Source: Mycolicibacterium sp. TY81 (GTDB lineage: Bacteria > Actinomycetota > Actinomycetes > Mycobacteriales > Mycobacteriaceae). From it: DNA of 64,000 nucleotides. This document shows, piece after piece, positions 7,537-17,441 of the stretch (within the stretch, counting starts at the first letter, position 1; each line of letters opens with the position of its first letter). The notes under the pieces were generated by a model. The model worked only from the letters and a program-made list of their open reading frames with translations, was not told the origin of the DNA and made no database searches. The translations under genes and the position numbers were made by a program. The DNA lies in assembly GCF_018326285.1 (NCBI RefSeq), contig NZ_AP023362.1, positions 1,488,001 through 1,552,000 on the forward strand, in the 5' to 3' direction.

Positions 7537-10500
7537 GTGATTTCCAAACTCCTGGTGGCCAACCGCGGTGAGATCGCGATCCGGGCCTTTCGCGCAGCCA
7601 ACGAACTGGGTATCGCGACCGTCGCGGTGTACCCGTTCGAAGACCGCAACTCGCTGCATCGGCTCAAGGCTGACGAGTCGTATCAGATCGGGGAGAAAGG
7701 CCATCCGGTCCGGGCGTACCTGAACGTCGACGACATCGTCGCCACCGCGTTGGCATGCGGCGCCGACGCGATCTACCCGGGCTACGGCTTCCTGTCGGAG
7801 AACCCCGAACTGGCGGCCGCGTGCGCCGCCGCGGGCATCACATTCGTCGGACCCAGCTCCGACATTCTCGAACTGACCGGCAACAAGGCGCGCGCCATCG
7901 AATCGGCCCGCGCCGCGGGGCTGCCCGTGCTGGCTTCGTCGGAGCCGTCGTCGTCGGTCGACGACCTCCTCGCCGCCGCCGAGCAGATGCAGTTCCCGTT
8001 GTTCGTCAAGGCCGTCGCCGGTGGTGGCGGCCGCGGTATGCGCCGCGTGGCCGACCCGGCCGACCTGCGCGAAGCCATCGAAGCGGCGTCCCGCGAAGCC
8101 GATTCGGCGTTCGGTGACCCGACGGTGTTCCTGGAGCAGGCCGTCGTCAACCCGCGGCACATCGAGGTGCAGATCCTCGCCGACACCCACGGCAACGTCA
8201 TGCACCTGTTCGAGCGCGACTGCAGCGTCCAGCGCCGGCACCAGAAGGTCATCGAGCTGGCGCCCGCGCCGAACCTGGATCCCGAACTGCGGGAGCGCAT
8301 GTGCAACGACGCCGTGGCCTTCGCGCGGCAGATCGGCTACACGTGCGCCGGCACCGTCGAGTTCCTCGTCGATCAGCGCGGCCAGCACGTGTTCATCGAG
8401 ATGAACCCGCGCATCCAGGTCGAGCACACCGTCACCGAGGAGATCACCGCGGTCGACCTCGTCGCGTCGCAGTTGTGTATCGCGTCCGGCTCGTCGCTCG
8501 AAGAGCTGGGTCTGAGCCAGGAGACCATGCAGGCCCGCGGCGCCGCGCTGCAGTGCCGCATCACCACCGAGGATCCCGCCAACGGCTTCCGGCCCGACAC
8601 CGGCCGCATCACCGCCTACCGCACCCCGGGCGGCGCCGGCATCCGGCTCGACGGCGGCACCAACCTCGGTGCCGAGGTGTCGGCCCACTTCGATTCCATG
8701 CTGGTCAAATTGACCTGCCGCGGAAGGGATTTGACGACGGCCGTGGCGCGCGCCAAGCGGGCCCTGGCCGAGTTCCGCATCCGCGGCGTCTCGACGAACA
8801 TCCCGTTCCTGCAGGCGGTGCTCGACGACCCCGACTTCGTCGCCGGCAAGGTGACGACGTCGTTCATCGATGAGCGTCCGCAGCTGCTGACCGCGCGCAG
8901 CAGCGCCGACCGTGGCACCAAGATCCTCAACTACCTGGCCGATGTGACGGTCAACCAGCCGCACGGGCCGCGCCCGGCGGCGGTGTACCCGCGCGACAAG
9001 CTGCCCGCCGTCGACCTGAAGGCGGCGCCGCCCGCGGGGTCGAAGCAGCGGCTGGACGAGCTTGGGCCCGAGGGCTTCGCGCGCTGGCTGCGTGACACCC
9101 CGGCCGTGGGCGTCACCGACACCACCTTCCGCGACGCGCACCAGTCGCTGCTCGCCACCCGCGTGCGGTCCACGGGTCTGCTGGAGATCGCCCCGTACAT
9201 CGCCCGGTCGACGCCGCAGCTGCTGTCGGTGGAGTGCTGGGGTGGCGCCACTTACGATGTGGCCCTTCGCTTCCTGAAGGAGGATCCGTGGGAGCGCCTG
9301 GCCGCACTGCGTGAGGCGTTGCCCAACATCTGTCTGCAGATGCTGCTGCGCGGCCGCAACACCGTCGGCTACACGCCGTACCCGGAGCTGGTGACATCGG
9401 CGTTCGTCGAAGAGGCCACGGCGACGGGCATCGACATCTTCCGGATTTTCGACGCGCTCAACAACGTCTCGTCGATGCGTCCCGCCATCGAGGCGGTGCG
9501 CGAAACCGGTTCCGCGGTGGCCGAAGTCGCGATGTCCTACACCGGCGACCTGATGAATCCCGGCGAGACGATCTACACGCTGGACTACTGGCTCAAGCTC
9601 GCCGACGAGATCGTCGAAGCCGGTGCGCACGTGCTGGCCATCAAGGACATGGCCGGCCTGCTGCGACCGCCGGCCGCGGCAAAACTGGTGTCGGCGTTGA
9701 AGTCTCGCTTCGACCTGCCGGTGCACGTGCACACCCATGACACCCCGGGCGGGCAGCTGGCGACGTACATGGCCGCCTGGCAGGCCGGCGCCGACGCCGT
9801 CGACGGTGCCTCGGCGCCGCTGGCCGGGACCACCAGCCAGCCCGCGCTGTCGTCCATCGTCGCGGCGGCCGCACATACGCAGTACGACACCGGGCTGTCG
9901 CTGGAGGCGGTCTGCGACCTCGAGCCGTACTGGGAGGCGCTGCGCCGGGTCTACGCGCCGTTCGAGTCCGGCCTGCCGGCGCCGACCGGCCGCGTCTATA
10001 CCCACGAAATCCCCGGTGGCCAGCTGAGCAACCTGCGCCAGCAGGCCATCGCGCTGGGCCTGGGGGACCAGTTCGAGGAGATCGAGAACGCCTACGCCGG
10101 TGCCGACCGCATCCTCGGCCGCCTGGTGAAGGTGACACCGTCGAGCAAGGTGGTCGGCGACCTGGCCCTGTCGCTGGTCGGTGCGCACGTCACCGCCGAT
10201 GACTTCGCGGCCGACCCGTCGCGCTACGACATCCCGGACAGTGTCATCGGATTCCTGCGCGGCGAGCTGGGTGACCCGCCCGGCGGCTGGCCGGAGCCGT
10301 TGCGCAGCAAGGCATTGGAGGGCCGCGGCCCGGCCCGGCCCGAGCAGCAGCTGACCGCGGAGGACGAGGCCCAGCTGGCGACCCCCGGCCCCGTGCGCCA
10401 GGGTGCCCTGAACCGGCTGCTGTTCCCCGGCCCGACGAAGGAGTTCCTGGCGCACCGCGAGGAGTACGGCGACACCTCGAGGCTGAGTGCCAACCAGTTC

Positions 10501-10920
10501 TTCTACGGCCTGCGCCGCGGCGAAGAGCACCGCGTGCAGCTGGAGAAGGGCGTCGAGCTGCTCATCGGCCTGGAAGCGGTGTCCGAGCCCGACGAGCGCG
10601 GCATGCGTACCGTGTTGTGCCTGATCAACGGGCAGCTGCGGCCCGTGCTGGTGCGTGACCGCGCCATCGCCGCGGACGTGCCGGCTGCCGAGAAGGCCGA
10701 TCGCACCAACCCGGACCATGTCGCTGCCCCGTTCGCGGGTGTCGTCACGGTCGGCGTCGCGGTCGGTGACCAGGTCGACGCGGGCCAGACCATCGCCACC
10801 ATCGAGGCCATGAAGATGGAGGCGGCCATCACCGCACCCAAGGCCGGTACCGTCGCGCGGATCGCCGTCACCCCCACCGCGGGAGTGGAAGGTGGCGATC
10901 TGCTCGTGGTGATCAGCTGA
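7537..10920 (+). CDS. pyc: Pyruvate carboxylase
   Basis: 1127 residues, the normal single-chain length. It forms oxaloacetate from pyruvate, bicarbonate and ATP to refill the TCA cycle. Order of domains: biotin carboxylase (about 1-450, with [11 protein letters not shown]-grasp loop and [14 protein letters not shown]), carboxyltransferase (from about residue 527, [15 protein letters not shown], with the IKDMAGL and HTHDTPGG metal-site segments), and biotinyl carrier domain ending in EAMKMEAA, biotinylated at Lys1093. GTG start. The stop overlaps the probable CTG start of rsmD. Confidence 0.97.
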   Translation: MISKLLVANRGEIAIRAFRAANELGIATVAVYPFEDRNSLHRLKADESYQIGEKGHPVRAYLNVDDIVATALACGADAIYPGYGFLSENPELAAACAAAGITFVGPSSDILELTGNKARAIESARAAGLPVLASSEPSSSVDDLLAAAEQMQFPLFVKAVAGGGGRGMRRVADPADLREAIEAASREADSAFGDPTVFLEQAVVNPRHIEVQILADTHGNVMHLFERDCSVQRRHQKVIELAPAPNLDPELRERMCNDAVAFARQIGYTCAGTVEFLVDQRGQHVFIEMNPRIQVEHTVTEEITAVDLVASQLCIASGSSLEELGLSQETMQARGAALQCRITTEDPANGFRPDTGRITAYRTPGGAGIRLDGGTNLGAEVSAHFDSMLVKLTCRGRDLTTAVARAKRALAEFRIRGVSTNIPFLQAVLDDPDFVAGKVTTSFIDERPQLLTARSSADRGTKILNYLADVTVNQPHGPRPAAVYPRDKLPAVDLKAAPPAGSKQRLDELGPEGFARWLRDTPAVGVTDTTFRDAHQSLLATRVRSTGLLEIAPYIARSTPQLLSVECWGGATYDVALRFLKEDPWERLAALREALPNICLQMLLRGRNTVGYTPYPELVTSAFVEEATATGIDIFRIFDALNNVSSMRPAIEAVRETGSAVAEVAMSYTGDLMNPGETIYTLDYWLKLADEIVEAGAHVLAIKDMAGLLRPPAAAKLVSALKSRFDLPVHVHTHDTPGGQLATYMAAWQAGADAVDGASAPLAGTTSQPALSSIVAAAAHTQYDTGLSLEAVCDLEPYWEALRRVYAPFESGLPAPTGRVYTHEIPGGQLSNLRQQAIALGLGDQFEEIENAYAGADRILGRLVKVTPSSKVVGDLALSLVGAHVTADDFAADPSRYDIPDSVIGFLRGELGDPPGGWPEPLRSKALEGRGPARPEQQLTAEDEAQLATPGPVRQGALNRLLFPGPTKEFLAHREEYGDTSRLSANQFFYGLRRGEEHRVQLEKGVELLIGLEAVSEPDERGMRTVLCLINGQLRPVLVRDRAIAADVPAAEKADRTNPDHVAAPFAGVVTVGVAVGDQVDAGQTIATIEAMKMEAAITAPKAGTVARIAVTPTAGVEGGDLLVVIS

Positions 10921-11474
10921 CCCGGATCATCGGCGGCCGCCACGGCGGCCGCCGGATCTCGGTGCCCGCCAAAGGGACTCGGCCGACGACGGATCGGGTC
11001 CGCGAGTCGCTGTTCAACGTGCTGGCGGCCCGGGTGGACTTCGACGGGGCCCGGGTGCTCGACCTGTACGCCGGATCGGGGGCGCTCGGATTGGAGGCGC
11101 TGTCGCGCGGTGCGGCGTCGGCCCTGTTCGTGGAGGCCGACCGGCGCGCCGCGGCGGTGATCTCGCGCAACATCGCCGAACTCGGGGTCGACGGCGCCGT
11201 CGTGCGGTGCGGTACGGCGTCCAGCGTGACGGCGACGACGGCGCCGCGGCCGGTGGACCTGGTGTTCGCGGACCCGCCCTACGACGTGCCGGCCGCCGAC
11301 GTGGAAGCCGTTGTCGGGCAGCTCGTTTCGGGCGGCTGGCTGGCCGAGGGTGCCGTCGCGGTGATCGAGCGCCCGGCGTCCGGTCCGGCGCTCGTCTGGC
11401 CGGCCGGCTGGACCGTGCTGAAGGAGCGGCGCTACGGCGACACGCGACTGGAAATGGCGGAGTGGGCCGGCTGA
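10917..11474 (+). CDS. rsmD: 16S rRNA (guanine(966)-N(2))-methyltransferase RsmD
   Basis: 185 residues if translation starts at CTG 10917, which overlaps the pyc stop (CTGA). The first ATG/GTG/TTG in frame is GTG 10962, but that would drop [16 protein letters not shown], the conserved RsmD N-terminus. Motifs: [18 protein letters not shown] (SAM binding) and the catalytic DPPYD. It methylates G966 of 16S rRNA during 30S assembly. Next to coaD, as in most actinobacteria. Confidence 0.92.
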   Translation: MTRIIGGRHGGRRISVPAKGTRPTTDRVRESLFNVLAARVDFDGARVLDLYAGSGALGLEALSRGAASALFVEADRRAAAVISRNIAELGVDGAVVRCGTASSVTATTAPRPVDLVFADPPYDVPAADVEAVVGQLVSGGWLAEGAVAVIERPASGPALVWPAGWTVLKERRYGDTRLEMAEWAG

Positions 11475-11517
11475 CCAGTCGGGCCTGAGGCGGCCGCGCC
11501 TTGTACCGTCATGGGCT

Positions 11518-11994
11518 ATGAGTGGTGCGGTCTGCCCGGGATCCTTCGATCCGATAACCCTTGGTCACCTCGATGTCTTCGAGCGGGCGGCGGCCCAGTT
11601 CGACGAGGTGGTGGTGGCGGTGCTGGTGAACCCCAACAAGAAGGGCATGTTCACCGCCGAGGAACGCATCGCGATGATCACCGAGGCGACGTCGCACCTG
11701 CCGAACCTGCGCGCCGAGGCCGGGTCGGGGCTCGTCGTCGACTTCGCCCGGGCGCGCGGGCTGACGGCCATCGTCAAGGGCCTGCGCACCGGGACCGACT
11801 TCGAGTACGAGCTGCAGATGGCGCAGATGAACCGGCACGTCGCCGGCGTCGACACCTTCTTCGTCGCGACCAAGCCGCAGTTCTCGTTCGTGTCGTCGTC
11901 GTTGGCCAAGGAGGTGGCGGCCCTCGGCGGCGATGTCACGGACCTGCTGCCTGCGGTGGTGAACAAGCGGCTGCAGGCCAAGCTGGCCGGATAG
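11518..11994 (+). CDS. coaD: Phosphopantetheine adenylyltransferase
   Basis: 158 residues. Penultimate step of coenzyme A synthesis: ATP plus 4'-phosphopantetheine to dephospho-Co[11 protein letters not shown] is the nucleotidyltransferase ATP site (T/HxGH), [21 protein letters not shown] the substrate loop, and [13 protein letters not shown] the C-terminal ATP-binding helix. Nearly identical in pattern to M. tuberculosis KdtB/CoaD (Rv2965c). Confidence 0.97.
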   Translation: MSGAVCPGSFDPITLGHLDVFERAAAQFDEVVVAVLVNPNKKGMFTAEERIAMITEATSHLPNLRAEAGSGLVVDFARARGLTAIVKGLRTGTDFEYELQMAQMNRHVAGVDTFFVATKPQFSFVSSSLAKEVAALGGDVTDLLPAVVNKRLQAKLAG

Positions 11995-12022
11995 GTCGCG
12001 ACACACCGGTCGGCAAAGCCGA

Positions 12023-12057
12023 GTCACACGAGTAACAACAGGCACACTGGTAACAAC
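12023..12057 (+). promoter_or_regulatory. GTNACA direct repeats upstream of sepIVA (MtrA-like site, tentative)
   Basis: GTCACA (12023) and GTAACA (12032) are nine bases apart, and a second GTAACAAC copy starts at 12050, exactly 18 bases after the one at 12032. Nine-base-spaced GTNAC repeats are what I remember for sites of the response regulator MtrA, which controls septation genes. The assignment is inference. Confidence 0.4.
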
Positions 12058-12081
12058 CAACTACGCCTGGAGGATGTTGCC

Positions 12082-12819
12082 GTGTACCGAGTATTTGAGG
12101 CGCTGGACGAGCTCGGCGCGATCGTGGAAGAGGCACGCGGAGTGCCGATGACCGCGGGCTGCATGGTGCCGCGGGGCGATGTTCTGGAACTGCTCGACGA
12201 CATCAAGGACGCGATCCCGGGCGAACTGGACGATGCCCAGGACGTCCTCGACGCGCGCGACGGCATGCTGCGCGAGGCCAAGCAGCACGCCGACTCGATG
12301 GTGTCGTCGGCCACGGCCGAGGCGGATTCGCTGGTCAACCACGCCCGTGCCGAAGCGGACCGGCTGCTGGCCGACGCGAAGGCGCAGGCCGACCGGATGG
12401 TCTCCGAGGCACGTGCGCACAGCGAGCGCATGGTCGTCGAGGCCCGCGAAGAGGCCAACCGGATCGCCAGCACCGCCAAGCGCGAGTACGAGGCCAGCAC
12501 CAACCGGGCCAAGGCCGAGGTCGACCGGCTGCTCGAGAGCGGCAACCTGTCCTACGAGAAGGCCGTGCAGGAGGGCATCAAGGAGCAGCAGCGCCTGGTG
12601 TCCGAGACCGAGGTGGTTCAGACCGCCCACGCCGAGGCCACCCGCATGATCGATTCCGCGCACGCCGAGGCCGACCGCCTGCGGGGCGAGTGCGACATCT
12701 ACGTCGACACCAAGCTCGCCGAGTTCGAGGAGCACCTCCAGGGCACGCTGCGCTCGGTCAGCCGGGGCCGGCACCAGCTGCGCACCGCCGCCGGCACGCA
12801 CGACTACGCCCAGCGCTGA
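12082..12819 (+). CDS. sepIVA: SepIVA, DivIVA-domain septation protein
   Basis: 245 residues, GTG start with GGAGG eight to nine bases upstream. An N-terminal DivIVA-like segment (VYRVFEALDELGAIVEEARGVPMTAGCMVPR) precedes a long Ala/Glu/Arg-rich coiled coil (about 60-215) with repeating AEADRL / AEATRM heptads. Orthologues (MSMEG_2416, Rv2927c) are needed for division-septum maturation and polar growth in mycobacteria. In M. tuberculosis the large PDIM/PGL cluster separates this gene from coaD; here they are adjacent. Confidence 0.93.
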   Translation: MYRVFEALDELGAIVEEARGVPMTAGCMVPRGDVLELLDDIKDAIPGELDDAQDVLDARDGMLREAKQHADSMVSSATAEADSLVNHARAEADRLLADAKAQADRMVSEARAHSERMVVEAREEANRIASTAKREYEASTNRAKAEVDRLLESGNLSYEKAVQEGIKEQQRLVSETEVVQTAHAEATRMIDSAHAEADRLRGECDIYVDTKLAEFEEHLQGTLRSVSRGRHQLRTAAGTHDYAQR

Positions 12820-12875
12820 ACCGCTTTGCGGGAATGGCGTCCGGTCGACGATCGGCGCCGACGTAGGATTGAGCA

Positions 12876-13448
12876 ATGCCTGGCCCGAGTCCGCTGACCA
12901 TTGACATTGCCCGATTGGGCCGCCGGCCCGGGTCGATGATCACGCACGTCGAAACCGTGCCCAGTCCCGAGCGGATCGGCCTGGATCTGATGGCGATCGC
13001 GCCCGGGGCGCCCATCGAACTCGACCTGCAACTGCAGTCGGTGTCCGAGGGCGTGCTGGTGACGGGATCGGTGTCCGCGCCGACCACCGGCGAATGCTCG
13101 CGGTGCCTCAACCCGCTGTCCGGCCACGTCACCGTCGACCTCACCGAGCTGTTCGCATATCCCGACAGCACGACCGAGGCCACCACCGAGGAAGACGAGG
13201 TCGGCCACGTCGTCGACGACGCCGTCGATCTCGAACAGTCGATCATCGACGAGGTCGGGCTGACGCTGCCGTTCTCGCCGTTGTGCACACCGGACTGCCC
13301 GGGACTGTGCCCGGATTGCGGCGTGCGCCTGCTCGACGCCGAACCGGGCCATCACCACGACAAGATCGACCCGCGGTGGGCGAAGTTGTCGGCGCTGCTG
13401 CCGGAGACCTCCGACGCCGACGGGTCCTCGTCGGAGGACGGTTCGTGA
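12876..13448 (+). CDS. YceD/DUF177 family protein (probable zinc-binding)
   Basis: 190 residues. The family is linked to 23S rRNA accumulation in plants and sits next to rpmF or rnc in bacteria; its biochemical role is unsettled. Two cysteine clusters are visible: CSRCLNP mid-protein and [13 protein letters not shown] near the C-terminus, compatible with metal binding. GTGA overlap with rnc argues for cotranslation. Confidence 0.88.
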   Translation: MPGPSPLTIDIARLGRRPGSMITHVETVPSPERIGLDLMAIAPGAPIELDLQLQSVSEGVLVTGSVSAPTTGECSRCLNPLSGHVTVDLTELFAYPDSTTEATTEEDEVGHVVDDAVDLEQSIIDEVGLTLPFSPLCTPDCPGLCPDCGVRLLDAEPGHHHDKIDPRWAKLSALLPETSDADGSSSEDGS

Positions 13449-14176
13449 CGGTAGATCGTGCGCCGCTGCTGGCAGCGCTGGGCGTGCAGTTGCCCGACGA
13501 TCTGCTGACCGTGGCGCTCACCCACCGCAGCTATGCGTACGAGAACGGCGGTCTGCCGACCAACGAGCGGCTGGAGTTCCTGGGCGACGCCGTGCTCGGG
13601 TTGGTGATCACCGCCGAGATCTTCCGCCGATACCCGGACCGCAGCGAAGGCGAGCTGGCCAAGCTCAAGTCCGCGGTGGTCAACACCCAGGCGCTGGCCG
13701 AGATCGCGCGCAGCCTCACGCCCGACGGGCTGGGCAGCTACCTGCTGCTGGGCCGCGGCGAGATGGCCAGCGGCGGCGCCCAGAAGGCGAACCTGCTGGC
13801 CGACGGACTCGAATCCCTGCTCGGTGCCACGTATGTCGAGCACGGCCATGAGGTGGCACAGACCGTGGTGATGGGGCTGTTCAGCGCCGCGCTCGACACC
13901 GCGGCGAGCCTCGGTGCGGGTCTGGACTGGAAGACCAGCCTGCAGGAGTTGTCCGCGGCCCGCCGGATCGGCGTCCCGTCCTACGTCGTGACGTCCACCG
14001 GTCCGGAGCACGACAAGGAGTTCACCGCGCGCGCGGTGGTCGGCGGCGTCGACTACGGCGAAGGCACGGGGCGCACCAAGAAGGAAGCCGAACAGCACGC
14101 CGCCGCGGCCGCATACCAGGCGCTGGAGGCCAGTCCCGCGGTCGACCCCGACGCTGACGCCGTCAGCAATGCCTGA
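13445..14176 (+). CDS. rnc: Ribonuclease III
   Basis: 243 residues starting at the GTG that overlaps the yceD stop. It cleaves double-stranded RNA in rRNA processing and mRNA decay. The signature [12 protein letters not shown] (residues 40-51) supplies the catalytic acid cluster; the second acidic site is in [18 protein letters not shown] dsRNA-binding domain follows from about residue 163 (KTSLQEL ... [14 protein letters not shown]). It overlaps mutM by eight bases. Confidence 0.96.
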   Translation: MTVDRAPLLAALGVQLPDDLLTVALTHRSYAYENGGLPTNERLEFLGDAVLGLVITAEIFRRYPDRSEGELAKLKSAVVNTQALAEIARSLTPDGLGSYLLLGRGEMASGGAQKANLLADGLESLLGATYVEHGHEVAQTVVMGLFSAALDTAASLGAGLDWKTSLQELSAARRIGVPSYVVTSTGPEHDKEFTARAVVGGVDYGEGTGRTKKEAEQHAAAAAYQALEASPAVDPDADAVSNA

Positions 14177-15029
14177 GCTGCCCGAGGTCGAGGTCGTTCG
14201 CCGCGGCCTCGAAAGACATGTCGTGGCAAAGGGTTTCACCACGGTACGGGTGCTGCACCCGCGCGCGGTGCGACGGCACGACAACGGTCCGGCGGATCTG
14301 GCCGGTCGGCTGGCCGGGCGCCGCATCACCGGGACGGGCCGCCGCGGAAAGTACCTGTGGCTGACCCTCGACGGCGACGAGGCGCTGGTGGTGCACCTGG
14401 GCATGAGCGGCCAGATGCTGATCGGGCCGCCGGCGCGGCCGTCGCACCTGCGCATCGCGGCCGTGCTCGACGACGGTACCGAGCTGAGTTTCGTCGACCA
14501 ACGGACGTTCGGTGGCTGGCAGGTGTGTGATCTGGTCGAGGTCGACGGCAGCGTCGTGCCCGTGCCGGTGGCGCACATCGCCCGGGATCCGCTGGATCCC
14601 GCATTCGATCCGGACGCCGTGGTGAATGTCCTGCGGCGCAAGGACTCCGAGATCAAGCGCCAGCTGCTGGACCAAACCGTGGTGTCCGGTGTCGGCAACA
14701 TCTATGCCGACGAATCGCTGTGGCGGGCGCAGGTCAACGGGTTCCGCCCGGCCTCGGCGTTGGCACGCCGCCGGCTCGGGGAGCTCCTCGTCCACGCGGC
14801 GGATGTGATGAATTCGGCTCTGGCGCAAGGCGGTACGTCGTTCGACTCGCTGTACGTCAACGTCAATGGCGAGTCCGGCTACTTCGACCGCTCACTGGAC
14901 GCCTACGGCCAGGAGGGGGAGCCGTGCCGCCGCTGTGGCACGGCGATCCGGCGGGAGAAGTTCATGAACCGCTCGTCGTACTACTGCCCGAAATGCCAAC
15001 CGCGGCCCCGCATCCCGCGCCCGATCTGA
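14169..15029 (+). CDS. mutM: Formamidopyrimidine-DNA glycosylase
   Basis: 286 residues. Base-excision repair glycosylase/AP lyase for 8-oxoguanine and formamidopyrimidines. The N-terminal catalytic [13 protein letters not shown] is intact after Met removal, followed by GRRGKYLWL with the conserved lysine, the H2TH region ([15 protein letters not shown]) and the C-terminal zinc finger CRRC...CPKC. It ends the rnc-mutM unit and converges on the paralogue array that starts at 15039. Confidence 0.96.
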   Translation: MPELPEVEVVRRGLERHVVAKGFTTVRVLHPRAVRRHDNGPADLAGRLAGRRITGTGRRGKYLWLTLDGDEALVVHLGMSGQMLIGPPARPSHLRIAAVLDDGTELSFVDQRTFGGWQVCDLVEVDGSVVPVPVAHIARDPLDPAFDPDAVVNVLRRKDSEIKRQLLDQTVVSGVGNIYADESLWRAQVNGFRPASALARRRLGELLVHAADVMNSALAQGGTSFDSLYVNVNGESGYFDRSLDAYGQEGEPCRRCGTAIRREKFMNRSSYYCPKCQPRPRIPRPI

Positions 15030-15038
15030 CGTCCCGGG

Positions 15039-15803
15039 CTACTTCAGCCCGGGAATGCCCTTGAACTTCGGTGAATCGGTCATGCAGAACTTCCACTCGC
15101 CGCCTTCTTTGCGCAGCGGGACGTTCGTGACCCCGGTGGACGAGCTGACGTTCACCGTCGCCCGATCGCCGTTGACGTCGATGTCGGTGATCTCGGCGCG
15201 TTTGGTCGAACCGGGGCCGGCGTCGCCGTCGCTGCCCTTGCCGAACTTGCCCGCGATCGAGGGCACCTTGTCGTACAGCTTCACGTCGTTCGCGCAGGAG
15301 TGCGCCTTGAAGTCGTCGAAGGTCTCGATCTGCGACGTCATCAGGTCGCGGATCTTCTCCTCGTCCGACGACGACCCGCCGCCGATCGTCACCTCGCTAC
15401 TGCCGGACGCCGAATCCGAACCGGAGTCGGAGCGCGTGGCCACCGCCGCGAAGACGACCCCGATCACGAGGACGACGGCGAAGATCCCGGCGCCGATGAG
15501 CGCCCACTTGCGGGTGTTGTTGGGCGGGGTGGGCGGCGGGAACCCCGGTTGCCCCGGGAACCCCGGCCCCATCGGGTATCCGGGCGGCGGTCCGTAGACC
15601 GGTTGACCGTAGGCGGGCTGCCCGTACTGCGGCTGTCCATACGCCGGCTGTCCGTACGCGGGTTGGCCGTACGCGGGTTGGCCGTAGGCCGACTGCCCGT
15701 AGGCCGGGGGACCATACGCGGGCTGGCCGTATCCCTCGGTCGGCTGCTGTGGCGGCTGCCAGGGCTGGGCGCCCGGATCAGAGCCGGACGGGGGATAGGT
15801 CAT
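15039..15803 (-). CDS. Tandem paralogue 1: Tyr/Gly/Gln/Pro-repeat membrane protein with DUF4878-like domain
   Basis: 254 residues from MTYPPSG at 15803. Three parts are visible: a cytoplasmic low-complexity tail (about 1-105) made of YGQPA repeats, the longest in the array; one transmembrane helix ([20 protein letters not shown]); and an outside domain of about 110 residues with the shared array pattern DEEKIRDLM ... SCAND ... GDRATVNV ... [14 protein letters not shown]. Two conserved cysteines probably pair. The outer domain resembles the small NTF2-like DUF4878 family (inference). Function unknown. The first of four tandem, same-strand copies, convergent with mutM. Confidence 0.85.
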   Translation of the reverse strand: MTYPPSGSDPGAQPWQPPQQPTEGYGQPAYGPPAYGQSAYGQPAYGQPAYGQPAYGQPQYGQPAYGQPVYGPPPGYPMGPGFPGQPGFPPPTPPNNTRKWALIGAGIFAVVLVIGVVFAAVATRSDSGSDSASGSSEVTIGGGSSSDEEKIRDLMTSQIETFDDFKAHSCANDVKLYDKVPSIAGKFGKGSDGDAGPGSTKRAEITDIDVNGDRATVNVSSSTGVTNVPLRKEGGEWKFCMTDSPKFKGIPGLK

Positions 15804-15859
15804 GTCTACGCGCTCCCTGTGGACTGTGCTTGGTGTCCAACGTAACACCAGCGCCACTA

Positions 15860-15880
15860 CCCGAAATGCCAACAGCGGCC
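15860..15880 (+). repeat. Near-copy of the mutM 3' end between paralogues 1 and 2
   Basis: Twenty of 21 bases (CCCGAAATGCCAAC then A/C then GCGGCC) match mutM codons at 14987-15007. The match lies a similar short distance past the stop of paralogue 2 as the mutM tail lies past paralogue 1, so it may mark the edge of the duplicated unit. Confidence 0.5.
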
Positions 15881-15898
15881 GGGTAAGTCACAGGTCGG

Positions 15899-16591
15899 TT
15901 ACTTCATGCCGGGCAGGTTCTGGAGCTGCTTCAACTGCGGTGAATCGGTGAAGCAGATTTTCCACTCGCCGCTTTCCTTGCGGAAGTAGAGCGTGCCGGA
16001 ACGCTCCAGGCCGGTGCTCGACGTCGCGGTGACCTCCGCGGTGGCGGTATCCCCGGTCACGTTGACGCTGTCGACGGTCGCCTTGCCCTTGGCGCCCGTC
16101 GGATTGGTGCCCGTGCTGTCGGCGATGCCGGGGAACTTGCTGAAGAACTTCTGGTCGTTCTCGCACGAGCGTTCCTTGATCGACGACGGACCCGAGCTCA
16201 TGAGGCTGCGGATCTGGTCCTCGTCGGAGTTGCCGCCCAGCGCGCTCAGCCCACCTCCGGAATTCGAGACCAGAACCACAGCGAGCACGATGCCGACGAC
16301 GATGATGGCCGCGAGGCCACCGATCAGCGCCCACTTGGGACCGTTCGATTTGGGTTGCGGCGCCCCAGGGAAACCCGGGCCCATCGGATATCCCGGCGGC
16401 TGTCCGTATCCAGGCTGGCCGTAGCCCGGTTGGCCGTACGCGGGCTGACCATATGCGGGTTGTCCATAGGCGGGCTGGGACGGGCCGTATCCCGGCTGGC
16501 CGTAGCCGCTCGGCGGGAACCCGGGTGCCGGCTGCTGCGGCTGCTGCCACGGCTGACCGCCTGGCTGCGGCCCGAGCGGGGGATAGGTCAT
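15899..16591 (-). CDS. Tandem paralogue 2: Tyr/Gly/Gln/Pro-repeat membrane protein
   Basis: 230 residues from MTYPPLGPQPG at 16591, preceded by CACAGGGAGCG as in copies 1 and 3. Repeats of [14 protein letters not shown] fill the N-terminal third, then PKWALIGGLAAIIVVGIVLAV spans the membrane. The outer domain reads DEDQIRSLM ... RSCENDQKFFSKFPGIAD ... GDTATAEV ... FRKESGEWKICFTDSPQ and ends NLPGMK. It is closest to copy 3 in the outer domain. Role unknown; presumably a cell-envelope protein. Confidence 0.85.
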   Translation of the reverse strand: MTYPPLGPQPGGQPWQQPQQPAPGFPPSGYGQPGYGPSQPAYGQPAYGQPAYGQPGYGQPGYGQPPGYPMGPGFPGAPQPKSNGPKWALIGGLAAIIVVGIVLAVVLVSNSGGGLSALGGNSDEDQIRSLMSSGPSSIKERSCENDQKFFSKFPGIADSTGTNPTGAKGKATVDSVNVTGDTATAEVTATSSTGLERSGTLYFRKESGEWKICFTDSPQLKQLQNLPGMK

Positions 16592-16679
16592 GTCTGGTCG
16601 CTCCCTGTGAACTGTGCTTGCCGTCCAAGTTAACACCGCTGGGCCGTCTACCACCGGAAACGCCGGTCAGCCTCGGGCG

Positions 16680-17357
16680 TTACCTCATCCCGGGCAGCTG
16701 CTGAAGTTTCTTCATCTCCGGGGAGTCGGTCAGGCAGTACCTCCACTCGCCGCTTTCCTTGCGGAAATAGATCGTGGTGGTTGCCTCACGTCCGCTTTCC
16801 GCACGCGTGGTGACGTTCACGGTGGCACGCTCGCCCGTCACGTCGACACTGTTGACGGTGACCTTGACCTTCGGTCCGACGGGCGCCTTCTTGCCGTCGG
16901 AGAGGCCGGGGAACTTGCTGAAGAATTTGTTGTCGGCGTCGCACCGGTGGTCCTTCAACGCCGTCGGATCGCTCATCAGGCTGCGAATCCGGTCCTCGTC
17001 GGAGTTACCGCCCAGCGCGCTGAGCCCACCGCCGGAGCCCGAGGTCCACAGCACCACGCCGATCACGATGCCGATGACCGCGAGCAGGGCCAGCCCGCCG
17101 AACAGCAGCTTCTTGTTGTTGTTCGGGGGCGGTGCGCCGGGATGGCCGGGTCCCGGCGGAAAGCCCGGCGCCTGGCCGTATCCGGGCCCCATCGGATAGC
17201 CGGGTGCCGGTCCGTACCCGGCCGGTTGTCCGTAGCCGGGGGCCTGCCCATACCCGGGCGCCTGCCCGTAGCCGGCCGGCGGATACCCGGGTGCCGGCTG
17301 CTGCGGTGGCTGCCACGGCTGGCCGCCCGACTGCGGCCCGAACGGCGGATAGGTCAT
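16680..17357 (-). CDS. Tandem paralogue 3: Gly/Tyr/Pro-rich membrane protein
   Basis: 225 residues from MTYPPFGPQSG at 17357. Here the repeat unit has shifted to GYGQAPGYGQAPGYG with [11 protein letters not shown], followed by a transmembrane helix (LLFGGLALLAVIGIVIGVVLW) and the shared outer domain (DEDRIRSLM, RCDADNKFFSKFPGLSD, GERATVNV, FRKESGEWRYCLTDSPE, LPGMR). Its tail differs more from copies 1 and 2 than its outer domain does, so the repeats evolve faster than the folded part. Confidence 0.85.
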   Translation of the reverse strand: MTYPPFGPQSGGQPWQPPQQPAPGYPPAGYGQAPGYGQAPGYGQPAGYGPAPGYPMGPGYGQAPGFPPGPGHPGAPPPNNNKKLLFGGLALLAVIGIVIGVVLWTSGSGGGLSALGGNSDEDRIRSLMSDPTALKDHRCDADNKFFSKFPGLSDGKKAPVGPKVKVTVNSVDVTGERATVNVTTRAESGREATTTIYFRKESGEWRYCLTDSPEMKKLQQLPGMR

Positions 17358-17441
17358 GTTTGGTCGCTCCTTGTGAACGCCGAATACGGCAGAGAGGCCC
17401 GTCGACATCGGACGGGAGCGGCGACAAGCCGCGTCGCCCGA

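Noticed and set aside
7507..10719. A 1070-codon open frame on the minus strand
   Set aside because: It lies wholly antisense to pyc, has His/Arg/Val-rich nonsense composition and no domain. It is a by-product of high third-position GC.
15560..15740. Regular repeats as a possible CRISPR array
   Set aside because: They are in-frame YGQPA codons without unique spacers; the same applies to the EPE repeats in ftsY and the 33-bp repeats near 2.5 kb.
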